From: Luidia sarsii | Lineage: Eukaryota; Echinodermata; Asteroidea; Paxillosida; Luidiidae | Assembly: GCA_949987565.1 (NCBI GenBank) | Contig: OX465104.1 | Span: 5,981,248-6,045,247 of the forward strand | Direction: 5' to 3' | Length of the DNA: 64,000 bases | In this document: positions 1 to 10,146 of the stretch, piece after piece | How positions within the stretch are numbered: position 1 is the stretch's first letter | Layout of the letters: each line of letters starts with the position of its first letter | Program-made: the position numbers and the translations under genes | Notes under the pieces: model-generated | Database searches by the model: none | What the model was told of the DNA's origin: nothing | Seen by the model: only the letters and a program-made list of their open reading frames with translations

Positions 1-98
1 TGTCCAGACTCTCATGGTCGAGAGCCTGCAAGTTAACAGCCTCCCCCCCCAAAAAAAACCTTGTTTTTAATCAAAATTGCTTGACCCCCATCGATTAG

Positions 99-340
99 AG
101 CGGAGGTCCAGGAACAGCGAGGACTTTGTCAACGCCACTTGGACGCAGGACGGCTTCTCCACTTGCTCCCAGACCGGCGTGGACCGCTTCAACTCCTGGT
201 GGGCCTTTGTCTGCTCCGGCCACTGCGTGGAGGATGACAACTGCCGCCGCTACCCGTTCTTCCTCGGCCAGCACCTGTGGAACAACTGCTCCTGGGACGA
301 GGAACAGGACCAGCCTTCCTACGACCTGGCACTGCCCTAG
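99..340 (+). CDS. Terminal coding exon of a gene entering from the left (partial, unidentified)
   Basis: An AG acceptor at 97-98 precedes about 80 codons ending in TAG at 338-340. Codons are strongly G/C-ending, as in the two membrane-protein genes further right and unlike the AT-rich flanks. The peptide is cysteine- and tryptophan-rich (five Cys) and has two N-glycosylation sequons, NAT and NCS. This suggests a secreted or extracellular C-terminal segment. The reading frame enters in phase 1. I do not recognise the family. The antisense frame is also open but is a shadow of the GC-rich composition. Upstream exons would lie left of the window. Confidence 0.6.
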
Positions 341-417
341 GTTTTGAATCGAAGGGCTTCTTAGGTCCGGGGCTCGGGCTTCTTTTCATTCCCCATTCAT
401 AAATGTAGGAAAATCAG

Positions 418-1245
418 AGGGCTGTTAGGATCAATTCGTTGTGGAAGTTCCTGCTAGGATCAATTCCTTGAGGAAGGCCATGTTAGGATGAATTCCTTGA
501 GGAAGGTCCTGCTAGGATCAATTTCTTTTGGAAAATCCTGCTAGGATCAATTCCTTTAGCAAGGTTCTGTTAGGAGCAATGCCTTGACTAAGGTCCTGCT
601 AGGATCATTTGCTAGATGAAGGTATTGTTAGTGTCGATTCCTAGAGGAAGGTCCTGGTAGGATCAATTCCTTAAGGAAGTTCCTGCTAGGATCAGTTCCT
701 TGAGGAAGGTCATACTAGGATCAGTTCCTTGAGGAAGGTCCTACTAGGATCAGATCCTTGAGGAAGGTCCTACTAGGATCAGTTCCTTGAGGAAGGTCCT
801 ACTAGGATCAGATCCTTGAGGAAGGTCATACTAGGATCAGATCCTTGAGGGAGGTCCTGCTAGGATCAGTTCCTTGAGGAAGGTCCTGTTGGGATCAATT
901 CCTTAAGGGAGGTCCTGTTAGGATCAGTTTCTTGAGGAAGGTCCTTTTAGGATCAGTTCCTAGAGGAAAGTCCTTTTAGGATCAGTTCCTAGAGGAAGGT
1001 CCTGTTAGGATCAGTTCCTAGAGGAAGGTCCTGTTAGGATCAGTTCATTGAGGGAGGTCCTGTTAGGATCAATTTCTAGAGGAAGGTCCTTCAGTTAGGA
1101 TCAATTCCTTGTGTAAGGTCCTGTTAGAATCGATTCCATTAGGAAGGTCCTGCTAGAATCAATTCCTTGAGGAAGGTCTTGTTAGGATCAATTCCTTGCA
1201 GAGGGTCCTGCTCCTGATAGGATCAATTCTTTGGGGAAGGTCTTG
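418..1245. repeat. 29-bp minisatellite, about 28 degenerate copies
   Basis: The unit reads roughly AGGATCAGTTCCTTGAGGAA followed by GGTCCTACT. Copies around 700-1080 are most uniform; those at both edges are diverged. The array starts about 80 bp after the stop codon of the partial gene, so it may lie in its 3' UTR or flank. Confidence 0.93.
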
Positions 1246-1375
1246 TAAGTGTATGGTGCTCTTAGGGAAGACTTTGCAATAGGTAATTCCTATGAGAAAT
1301 CTACCATTGAACTTGAGACATTGGAGCAGTCAGTGATTACCCAAAAGAAAGAGTACTAATTATTATAATACAAAA

Positions 1376-1478
1376 GTGTTGCCAACTGCTTACTGACTAA
1401 ATTTACCAAAACGCAAATCTCAAAATTAAGTGGGCCTGACGTTTTGATCCTAGCAGGACCTTTCTCAAAAAGAAAGAG
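1376..1478 (-). mobile_element. Foldback family A, 5'-truncated copy
   Basis: On the minus strand it carries the family A signature: a hairpin with GGTCCT and AGGATC arms, then AAAACGTCAGGCCC, then a tail containing GTCAGTAAGCAGTTGG. Only one arm is present, which suggests 5' truncation. Confidence 0.7.
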
Positions 1479-2253
1479 AAAATCTATTCAAAGGGGCATT
1501 CCAAAATTGAAATTTTGATTAGCTTGAGCCGACTTTATTCTCCCATTCCAAATGTGCTAGTTCCCAATTTTTTTTATTTTGGAAAATCCGAAGTAGTCGT
1601 AAGTTCTTTTGTGTATTTGGTCAGTAGATTTATTTGGAAAAAGGGAATTTTTTCAGACTGCATATATGTCTACCTCATATCAGTCTTTTATTTTTAATTG
1701 ATAAGCAATGAATATATTTTATATTGATTAACAATGATATAAATGTAACTTTAACTCATCAGGAATTTTTGAAAGTAGAAGTTAGTACTGTCAGGAAATT
1801 ATTTTGAAAAAAGATCAAACACAGGTAATGAGTGATCTATCGGGGTAAAGAATATTTTGGGCTATTTTTATATTTCAAAGATGTTTTCATGTTGCGATTG
1901 TGAGCCAGTGGATAATACAACTTTTTTCACATTTCTGGAGGTGCTTGGCAATCATGCTATTTCATCCAAATTCATTCTTGTAAATAAAATGGTATTTTTA
2001 TGTAGGAGTGTACATTCCTGACTTTTGTGTGTGGTTTCTTTTTCTGTCCTATTTTTCCATGTAGGTATTTTCATTCCCATGAATCAATAATTATGTGGAA
2101 AGCTTAGCTCTGACCATAGAGCACTACATGGCTCTGAATCACTCAAAAATTAAAAACAGAAAAATATAAATACACACATTTGCTTTCCCTCGAAGTTTGG
2201 AAACACCGTCAATGTTGGAAAACACGAAAAAAAAAATGGAAAAAAAAATCTAT
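1479..2253. other. AT-rich intergenic DNA
   Basis: No gene, repeat or RNA signal could be supported here. The short ORF at 1515-1697 has no coding character. Confidence 0.6.
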
Positions 2254-2260
2254 AAAAAAA
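2254..2260 (-). terminator. Pol III T-run terminator of tRNA-Gly
   Basis: Seven A on the plus strand give a seven-T run starting three bases after the tRNA 3' end on the minus strand, as expected for RNA polymerase III termination. Confidence 0.85.
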
Positions 2261-2262
2261 CG

Positions 2263-2333
2263 TGCACTGCCCGGGAATCGAACCCGGGTCACAAGAATGG
2301 GAATCTTGTATGATACCACTACACCAGCAGTGC
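2263..2333 (-). tRNA. tRNA-Gly (anticodon CCC)
   Basis: This 71-nt sequence folds as a full cloverleaf. The acceptor stem pairs GCACTGC with GCAGTGC, with A as discriminator. The D arm contains the A box TGGTGTAGTGG. The anticodon loop TCCCATT closes between AAGA and TCTT and reads CCC (Gly). The T arm is CCGGG-TTCGATT-CCCGG, which includes the B box GGTTCGATTCC. It closely matches the metazoan tRNA-Gly(CCC) layout, with no intron and a T-run terminator behind it. It looks functional and is not a SINE head. Confidence 0.95.
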
Positions 2334-3729
2334 CGGCGATGAAACTGTGCGAATTGTAAATTTATAAAGTAAAGCTCCATATTACGAAAGTCATTCGATT
2401 CTTCCAAAATCGAATCCAAGTACATTCATGCAATGTACAACATGCACCATTATTATTCGGCGATACTCAAAAATTAATATCGAGGTCGTCGATTATCTAA
2501 CAGCTGCGCTGGTGTCCTGCCTTCGTCCAGCTCTAGAGAGGTGCTTTATTCGAACGGGTCCCGACTAAAGACAGAAAGAACACACTACCAATCCATGATC
2601 CACACGGTAAGCTAGGCCGGCTGCACGCACTCATTCTTGGGTCGAATATTCTGTTGCGTACTTCCCCCGTACACGAAGTCTACGAAATCCACATTTTTTT
2701 TTGCCTTTCGCTGCTGACAAACTAAACAGTGCAAGGTTACTCATGTGGATCGTGTTTACGAACGAGTGTGACAGCAAGTCAACAACATGTACAAGGTGCA
2801 CCAGGGGCCCAGTAAATTCAACGTTCACAACAGAAGAGGTAGGCAGCTAAAAATTAACCAAAATGTTTCCTCGTTGAATCGTTCTCAGTCTTTCTTTGGG
2901 CATCCATGCTTTGGGCAAAAGTGCGCACGCATGGCAAATCTGTGAATGAATTAAGCTGCTGTTTTTTTCGAGTGAGTAAGAGAGAGGTACATCTAAGCTC
3001 TAAGTTAACTTCTAAGTTCTACTGACTGTTCTAGATCTACCTCCGACTTAACTGTGTGCATGAGAGTACCCCAAGAACTGTGGGGTTCTACGTCGTCCGC
3101 TGCTCTCCCGACCGGAACCCCACAGATAACTACCGAGTACCGGTAGATGTTTTTTTCCCATAGGCTTCAGTGTAAGCTTCACTAGTACTTAGTACTACTA
3201 CTAGCATAGGGCTCAGCAGATTCAGCATAACTCATAAAATACTGCTTCATTTGGCCCAAGATTTCTAGAAAATGTGGTTTACATACCGAGCACCTGTGTG
3301 CAACTGTCCATGTGGCAAAAATGTGTCAATTTTCAAAAGAAAATTGGCAAAAACCTCCTGGTTCGGTCGCAAGATTCAAACGGCAGCGCCGCAACTGGCA
3401 GTCTGGTCCCCTGTGCGTCTTCGCAGCTAGCCGCTATACCGTACTATATGGTGCACATATCTTAATATAATGTTCTTCCTAATGCTCTGTTCTTTAAGAA
3501 ACTTCTTTCTGCAATAAGTCCAAGAAGACTCACCCACTGAGTCTAGTAATGCTAATGATGGGCACCGTAACTGTGAAAAACAATGCGCACGGCTGCCGAT
3601 GCTTCTGTTACCATGGTAACCCTGTTTGCCATTCCTGTTCATTTTGCTATTACCGTACTCACAGTATTGACGCAACAACTCGACCAGGATTCGCGCGACT
3701 CCAGACCGGACTTTGCCGGAGGGAATGGA
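2334..3729. other. Intergenic region; probable promoter and 5' UTR zone of the MCRIP-like gene
   Basis: No recognisable repeat. GC content rises towards 3560-3730, just before the proposed start codon at 3730. No TATA box could be placed with confidence. Confidence 0.35.
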
Positions 3730-6700
3730 ATGAGGTACGTACGTTCCTTGCACAGTGGCTCTCATAGCTAGGTGCACAGTCTGCACAGGCCCTCGGCATT
3801 GTGGACTGAAAGTTGACTTCTTACAGCCAAGTTGATACACAAAAAACTGTTGCAAACTGCTCACTGACTAAAATGACCTGCAATACATGAATGTCAAAAG
3901 TTAGAGGGCCTGACGTTTCAATCCTAGCAGGACCTTTCTCAAAGGCAAAGTTAAGGTCCTGCTAGGATCAAAACGTCAGGCCCTCTAAGTCTAACTTTTG
4001 AGATTCTTACAATCCAAGAGGATTGAGAGAGCCCAGTGACACACAAAAAAAATGATGCAAACTGCTTACTCACTGAAATAAAATTATATAATCAAAATGC
4101 TGATCTCAAAAGTGCAGAGGGCCTACAAAACTAGTTTCTGTGCCCCCCATCTTTTTAGAGAAATGCACAAAAATGTTGCAAACTTCTTACTGAGTAAAAT
4201 TACCAAATTTCAAAAGTTAGAGGACCTGACGTTTAGATCCTGGCAGGACCTTTGAGAAACCTTTCTCAAAGGTCCTGCTAGGATCGAAACGTCAGGCCCT
4301 CTAACTTTTGAGATTTATGTACTGCAGGTCATTTTCGTCAGTGAGCAGTTTGCGACAGTTTCTGTATTAAATTTCAAAAATCTCCAAAAAGTATCTCCAC
4401 CGAAAGAATGCATTCTCTTTTTTGGATTTGACTGTAAATGGTTGCCTTCTGACCTCTGGCCGAAGCACACAGTGCCCCGAAAGGTTGAGATGCTGACTCT
4501 TCTCAGAGCCCACAATGATTCTCAAAAGAGATTATACACTTGATGGCGTCACCTCAAGCATGCTGCAATTATCTATAGGCCTTTCCACTCTGCACCGTTT
4601 CCCAGGGAAATCCCCAGGGATATTCCCAGGAAATAAAGATGAGTCCTTTCACACAGTTTCCAGGGAAATAGCATGACCCCCCCCCCCCTGACCCCCTGGC
4701 CCTGGGGGATTTCAGAGCCCTGCTCGGTAGCAGGGGTAAGCTCGCGAGTCCCAGTCCTACTGCTCATTTCCCGGAAAATACGGTAGGCGCAATTGTGAAT
4801 CAGAGGCTGTTTTAGCTATGAACCCCGGGGTTGCGGAACTTGTGTGCTGAGACTGAGACTGGCTGGCAGTACATTGACACACGGGTGGCTGTAATTCCTG
4901 GGAATCGACTCATAGTGGGTCTGGGACATCGACAGAAAAAAGCCAAAAATGGCATTTGTTTTTTCCTTGAGCGAGAAAATGCGTGTGTGAATTGCCTATG
5001 GGGTAATAATTCCTCGCAAATTTCCTTGGGACGAGAATTCCCAAGAAATAGCTGTGCAGTGTGAAAATCTTGTGTCTTTCTAGGTTTTTTTTATTTTCTA
5101 CTTATTCAAAAGTTCCCAATCAGTTTTTCCTTTTATTTGTTTTGACTTAATTTAAATAAAAAGCTGCATCCACTTTGTGTGATCCCTGACCTGCTGTGGT
5201 CAGGTTTACAACAATAGCTCATGTGCATCTGAATGAAAGCAGGGACTTGATCCCTGGAGATATACGGCAGTTAATGGCTGAATTGCTTTTGGCTGGTGCC
5301 CTCTCCTCGGCATAGACTAGTTGACTATTGGGAAGGCCATCATCTAAGGGCTGGATACATGTAGCTCAGATGGTAAAAGCGCTGGTACGCAAAACCAAAG
5401 CCCAGAGGTCTCAGGTTCAAATCATGGTCCAGTCAAAATTTTCTATGCCCTTCATTTTTTTTTTACGATTTGTTCAAAAGTCCCCAGTCAGTTTTTTCTT
5501 TACTCTTAATCTTAAAGCCTGTGACATTTTTCTTTCTTTTTTCTGGTTCATCGAAGCAGCTCGCACACATCCCCCAGGCCGGTATTTCATAGTCCGGGCC
5601 CGACCAATAAATGGCATGGCTCGGGTCTACGTGGGCCCACTGAGCACGAGGTTCCTGCAGATCGATTTCCACCGGAGCACCTGGAAAAAGTCAAAATGCT
5701 CAGCGATGGTAAGACTCTATGAATTATTTTTTGTTTTTTTTCCCAAGGAGTGGTAAGGAGAGGATGATTTGATAAAAGTTGATGCTTAAGCCGTGTCCGC
5801 ACTGGACTTATTTTTTACTGAGCCCGTGGGTAACATTCCAATGGGTAAATCTTCCAGGCGTCCGCACTTGGACTATTTAACTCGGGTAAACTAACCGAGA
5901 CGATCGGTAAAACTAACCGACTAGCGCAAACAAACGCATGAGGGCACTTTCGTGGTGACCTTTCACCGGATGTCTGTACACAATCTACCGGCCATGTGTG
6001 TACATTATGTACAGTATATGTGCATGTACTGTACTCAAGTTGCTACCCCACGCCCACACGAGTCTTGTGTACAGGGACATACCGGTACACGTCACGTGGT
6101 ATCGAGGCAATGCGGGCCGCCGGCACCGGACATGATGTGGTTTTTTACCGAGTCGTTTACCGAGACGTCGTGTCCGGATTGGACTTTTTGGCTCGGTTAA
6201 ACTGACCTGGTCAATTTAACCGGGCAGAAGTTGGTCGGTTAAACTACCCATTTGAGTCGGGTAAGTTACCTGGGAGGAAAACTTCCTGGGCTGTCCGCAC
6301 TGGACTTAAAATGTTGAATTTACCCATTTGCTCGGTTAGTTTACCCATTTCAAGTCCAGTGCGGAAGCGGCTTTAGTGTATTTTTACTGTCTGGCACTTT
6401 AGTGACTTTGCCCGAGCTGCCTGTGTTTGCACGTTTCATCCAAGCAGGCAGCTTGGCAGAGCACCCAGCATTGAGTGCTAAGAACACGGTGTCAACTGAA
6501 GCCGAAGGGCAGAATGACAGATACTTAAAATCGAGTTCCCCTCTCCAAGTAATACAGAAATGTTACAAACTATTTCCAACTGAAATCGTCACAATCCAGC
6601 CTCCAAGGCTGAATGGATTCTGCCTTTCAGAACAGTCCTGCAAGGATATTATTCCTGGTCCTCTAGATTATTCAGATGTTCTTTTTCTTAACAGCGGTGC

Positions 6701-9700
6701 TGTTTCGTGCAAACCTAGAACTGTGACACCGACAGAATGTCAAAATTAAACTTGATGTGGAAAGTTTGTCAGACCATGTGAGTCATCACTTTCGAGAAGG
6801 AGAAGTGTGGCTCTTAAATAGGCCTTTCTCCTTCTCAAAAGAGTCGACGCACATGGTGTCACCACCATGCAAACCTTCAAATAAGACTTCAAGGTTTGCA
6901 TGGTGGAAAAAGTGGAAGGTTTGCGGTGACACCACGTATCTCTTCTCTTTCAAGAAGTGTGGCTCTGGCTCTCGGAGGTGCCGGCTCTTTTCAGAGCCAC
7001 ACTTCTTGAAAGAGAAGAGATACGTGGTGCCACCGCAAACCTTCCAAGTGATACCCGCAAAACCTTCCACTAAACCTACCTTCAAATCTTATCGAAATAA
7101 GGCTTGAAATAGATGCAAGGTTCTCGTACGTGTTTGTGTGTGTGTGATTGTGGCTCTATGTTTAGCGTGGAGGAAGTCGTAGTAATGACCATGAATGTGA
7201 AAGGTTGACCTCAACCAGCGGTGAGCTGGAGTGGGTCTTGTCCCGTGCCTTAGTGTCACAGGCAGGATGTGAGCAATTGGTACGTGACTACAATGAGTCA
7301 AGGTAGACACCAGGGCTGCCTTCAAAGCATTGGGAGATGGAGACGGTTTGGGGCCCAAACTTCCTCAGTCTTATTTCCACTATCTCGTGAAGAAGGAAGA
7401 GACAAAACCACAATTTCTTTGGGATTATTAACCACTTCGCGCCGGGGGGGTTTTCAGCGCCTATGACCGCCATACGGGGTTTTTTGAACAATGCATCATT
7501 TTAAAATCTTGCTAAAACAATCGGAACAATATATTTCTGTGAAATAAATCAATAAGGGTATACTATGGGTACAAGAGAGTAAAACCTGGCACAATTGGGA
7601 CGTCGTTGTGGCCTTTGTCAAGAGATTATCCGTTCGAAAAAGGGCCCTTTGTGCGTCGTCAATGGACCGTAACGGACGTGTGTGTGTGGGTTCGTGTACG
7701 CTGCTGACAATCCCTGACCGCAGACTCCAGCCTCCACTCCAGGCAGTCAAATCTTCGAGTTGGTCGGCCACAAACGAGCGTACAGATTACGGTAAAGAAT
7801 GTGGGGGGAATTCCAATGCCAGACCGACGACCGTTGGGCTGTGTGGCATGCAAAGACAATGTCCCCCGCGTGCTTTCAGCTGCAGCGCGGTATCCCTCGA
7901 TCCTCCACAGTAAAAGTCCCACAATTGCACAATTACTGCTGCTAATCTTGCAATTCATGTGGCAACGTGCGTCAAAAAGGGTCTTTGTACTGATTCATAA
8001 TGCTTTGTTCTAAGCTGAAAAGAGTCTTTGTTTAGAATGTGGACAATAGTGGTGCCCGGATTCGGAGGGCCCCGTTGCAAAGGCAATCCAATTGACCTCC
8101 GGATTCGGAGGTCCCGGCGCGAAGTGGTTAAAACGATCAGAACATTCTCAAATTATACAATATGTGCAATTGGGGCTTTCACTTTGCTTTTAATAGACAT
8201 TGAGCATTGGTCTAGGAACATTATAGTGGATGCTCTCTGAACAAACAACAAAATCCAATCTAATACCTAAAAGGGTGCATGATCACAAAATGAATCAGTT
8301 TGACTATTACTCCATAGTCCATTGTCTGACTTTGATTTTAAAATCTAATAAAGACTTAAGGCTTTGCATGGTGGCTGAATCAATATAGGAAGGTTTGCGG
8401 TGACACCATGTATAAGTTCTCTTAAAGAAGAGGTGTGGTTCTGAGAAGAACCTGAGTGGTAACTCGACGTTTCGACCAGTATGCTCTGGCCGTATGCTCT
8501 CCTGATGACGGCCAGAGCATACTGGTCGAAACGTCGAGTTACCACTCAGGTTTTTTCAGAACCACACCTCTTCTTTAAGAGACCTTATATATGGTCATGG
8601 TGTCACCGCAAACATTCCTATATTGATTTTAAAATCTGAAAACATTTCGCTTCTTTTTACCTCTATAATATGTCTACAATAGTGAAGGTATAAACATCAG
8701 TTTCATGTTATTGAATCCATTATTTAAGTATAAAGATCAATGAATCACTTCGCGACTTCCCTTGTGTGAGATATTGTCCGTGTATTCAAGAATTCGTTCA
8801 TTGGGGTCCTGTACCATGTTGGACTCAGTCAGACTCATGGTCTACAAGGATCGTCGGCTAGGATGCTCTTGTTTTACCGTACCGCTGTTTCTGTGTGCGT
8901 TCCCTTCCCAGAGTGGAACAAAACAAAAGCTGAAATTCAAAGGAGCAAGCAGCAGAGGAGAGGTACGTTGTAAGGGATCCCATGGGCTGTGGTTGCCTCT
9001 CATTTGTTTTTTTTTATTGAATTCGAGTGTACCTAACCCCTCTGCTTTTTCCAATCAGACGATTGAAAAATCCAGAAGTCAATCAAATTTATTTTTACAA
9101 ATTCGTTATTTTGTTTGATATACCAATGCATCTGTCTATCAGATGATCAAGGAATGATCTTTCTGTCTGTCTGTATTGGTAGTTATCCCCCCCCCCACAC
9201 AAAAAGTTTTGTTTACTGTACATGGTAACATTAAGTTCTAAATGTAAGCACGTGAAGAACATTTTATCCTAACATTTCTGGTAAATTTTGTGTGCTTCAC
9301 AATCTAGCGGACACATCATCACCCATTACAGTCGAGGAGTATCTCGACAAACGGGAACACCCAGTGTTTAAGAGTAAGTACATTCAATACTTTGAATTCA
9401 ATTTAATTTTTAATTCAATACCTGCGAGAAAAAAATGCTGCTTTATTTGGTTCTGGCTATTAGGGAGGTGCATCGTATTAGCTTTGAAAACTAGTTTCTG
9501 GTCAAGACAGACAAAAGAGTAACCCAGGTTGTATGTCATGAGTCATTCAATGAAAGAAGTATTAACCCATATCTGCCTAGTTACGGGATTTCCCGTTGGA
9601 CGCAGAAAAGCTACAAACGTCGAACTACGTGAAATTTTGTGGTCCATCTTTAGGTTTGTGAAAATGATGGTGTTATCCCATTCACTGTTCTGTTGATACG

Positions 9701-10146
9701 GTTTATGATATTCTAGATTTTCTTGTATCATAGTGTATAGGTTGTTTGGGTTTTATTTTTGGGAAAAGCTGTGATTGACAATTTTCTTTTTCACGTTCTT
9801 TTTGTTTGAGTGTGATGGGGGCTTAGGCAGGAACACTGTTTATGTGCTGTGACCAGTCAGGCGGATATGGGTTAATGAGATGATGTTGTGGACCTTTTTA
9901 TTTGTCCAATAGATTTATGTAGGCCTTTATTAGGCAAAAGCGAAAGCTCGGGTATGATTTGTGAATTGTGATTTCTGCTTTTGTGGATGCAGTTGTCTGT
10001 TTGGTGAGAATACTGACGACACACGGATACCAGTTGAATCGGTCTTTGCTCTTTTTTCTCGATCGCTTTCTCCGACAGATTTTGAGCCAATGGACGTGGA
10101 GAAGGAACAGATGGCGTTCATGATGCGGAATAAGGACCGGTTGTAG
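3730..10146 (+). CDS. MCRIP1/2 (FAM195)-like small protein, five coding exons, 112 aa
   Basis: Coding exons are 3730-3734, 5560-5708, 8912-8962, 9308-9373 and 10079-10146 (stop TAG). They sum to 339 nt, exactly 113 codons, with intron phases 2, 1, 1 and 1. All introns are GT-AG (donors GTACGT, GTAAGA, GTACGT, GTAAGT; long pyrimidine runs before acceptors at 5559, 8911 and 10078). The protein has an SP-rich N-terminus, then FPPEHLEKVKMLSDEW at 38-53, a basic linker to residue 68, VEEYLDKREHPVF at 77-89 and FEPMD at 92-96. These blocks and their order resemble the MCRIP family (F-x-P-x-H-E-x-V-x-x-x-x-E-x-W, then EEY, then F-x-P-x-D). Vertebrate MCRIP proteins bind the co-repressor CtBP and the helicase DDX6 and are ERK-regulated. 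The five-base first exon is the least certain part. Exons 2-5 support each other by phase. The family call is by motif memory only. Confidence 0.72.
3834..4017 (-). mobile_element. Foldback family A element (intron 1 of the MCRIP-like gene)
   Basis: Two inverted arms, each with the GTCCTGCTAGGATC hairpin and the AAACGTCAGGCCC block, are joined back to back. The minus-strand 3' tail contains GTCAGTGAGCAGTTTGCAAC. Imperfect direct repeats TTCTTACA(G/AT)CCAAG flank it near 3819-3832 and 4004-4017, consistent with an old target duplication. A diverged tail-like stretch follows to about 4100. Confidence 0.75.
4142..4365. mobile_element. Foldback family A element, palindromic with tails on both sides
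   Basis: Both arms and both tails are present in inverted orientation. They meet near 4255-4265 (CTTTGAGAAACCTTTCTCAAAG). The right arm has the intact core ATCGAAACGTCAGGCCC. Confidence 0.75.
5300..5465 (+). mobile_element. tRNA-derived SINE
   Basis: The head GACTAGTTGACTATTGGGAA leads into a tRNA-like body with an A box (TAGCTCAGATGGTAA) and a B box (GGTTCAAATCATGG), ending in CCAGTCAAAA and a T-rich tail. The same head-plus-body unit recurs at 11960, 12198, 26490, 41028 and 63160, so it is a dispersed SINE and not a tRNA gene. It lies in intron 1 of the MCRIP-like gene. Confidence 0.8.
5787..6375. mobile_element. TA-flanked DNA transposon-like element, about 585 bp
   Basis: The left end TAAGCCGTGTCCGCACTGG and right end CCAGTGCGGAAGCGGCTTTA form imperfect terminal inverted repeats of about 22 bp, bounded by TA on both sides. 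The interior has many short inverted CGGTTAA/TTAACCG and CCGGTAC-type motifs and no transposase. It lies in intron 2 of the MCRIP-like gene. Confidence 0.75.
6786..7090. mobile_element. Foldback family B element
   Basis: Inverted arms containing GAAGTGTGGCTCT, AAGAGAAGAGATACGTGG and AAACCTTCCA meet around 6965-6995. The same modules recur at 8347, 19190, 35268 and 51640. No CTGATGA/GAAACGTC core is preserved in this copy. Confidence 0.8.
7428..8131. mobile_element. Non-autonomous piggyBac-like element with TTAA target duplication
   Basis: The sequence TTAA followed by CCACTTCGCGCCGGG at the left is mirrored by CCCGGCGCGAAGTGG followed by TTAA at the right. This gives a perfect 15-bp terminal inverted repeat flanked by TTAA. 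The interior of about 670 bp contains only short overlapping ORFs and no recognisable transposase. TTAA target duplication is the hallmark of piggyBac elements. It lies in intron 2 of the MCRIP-like gene. Confidence 0.82.
8347..8622 (+). mobile_element. Foldback family B element with 15-bp target duplication and hammerhead-like core
   Basis: The direct repeat TTGATTTTAAAATCT is present identically at 8332-8346 and 8623-8637. Between them are inverted arms with GGTTTGCGGTGACACCATG / CATGGTGTCACCGCAAAC and a central perfect hairpin ending in GAAACGTCGAGTTACC. A 15-bp duplication is typical of target-primed retro-insertion, not of TIR transposons. Confidence 0.85.
8499..8538 (+). ncRNA. Hammerhead ribozyme-like motif (family B)
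   Basis: CTGATGA is at 8502-8508, one spacer base follows, and a six-pair stem runs GGCCAG (8510-8515) with CTGGTC (8522-8527). GAAACGTC follows at 8528-8535. The short stem CTC (8499-8501) pairs with GAG (8536-8538) as a possible stem I. The order stem I, CUGAUGA, stem II, GAAA, GUC is the hammerhead order. Stem III is reduced to ACGU, which is self-complementary and could only form between two molecules. The extra base after CUGAUGA departs from the consensus. Activity is unproven. Confidence 0.5.
9562..9875. mobile_element. Small piggyBac-like MITE with TTAA target duplication
   Basis: TTAA + CCCATATCTGCCT at the left matches AGGCGGATATGGG + TTAA at the right (12 of 13 terminal bases inverted). 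The element is 306 bp between the TTAA copies and has no ORF of note. It occupies most of intron 4 of the MCRIP-like gene. Confidence 0.82.
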
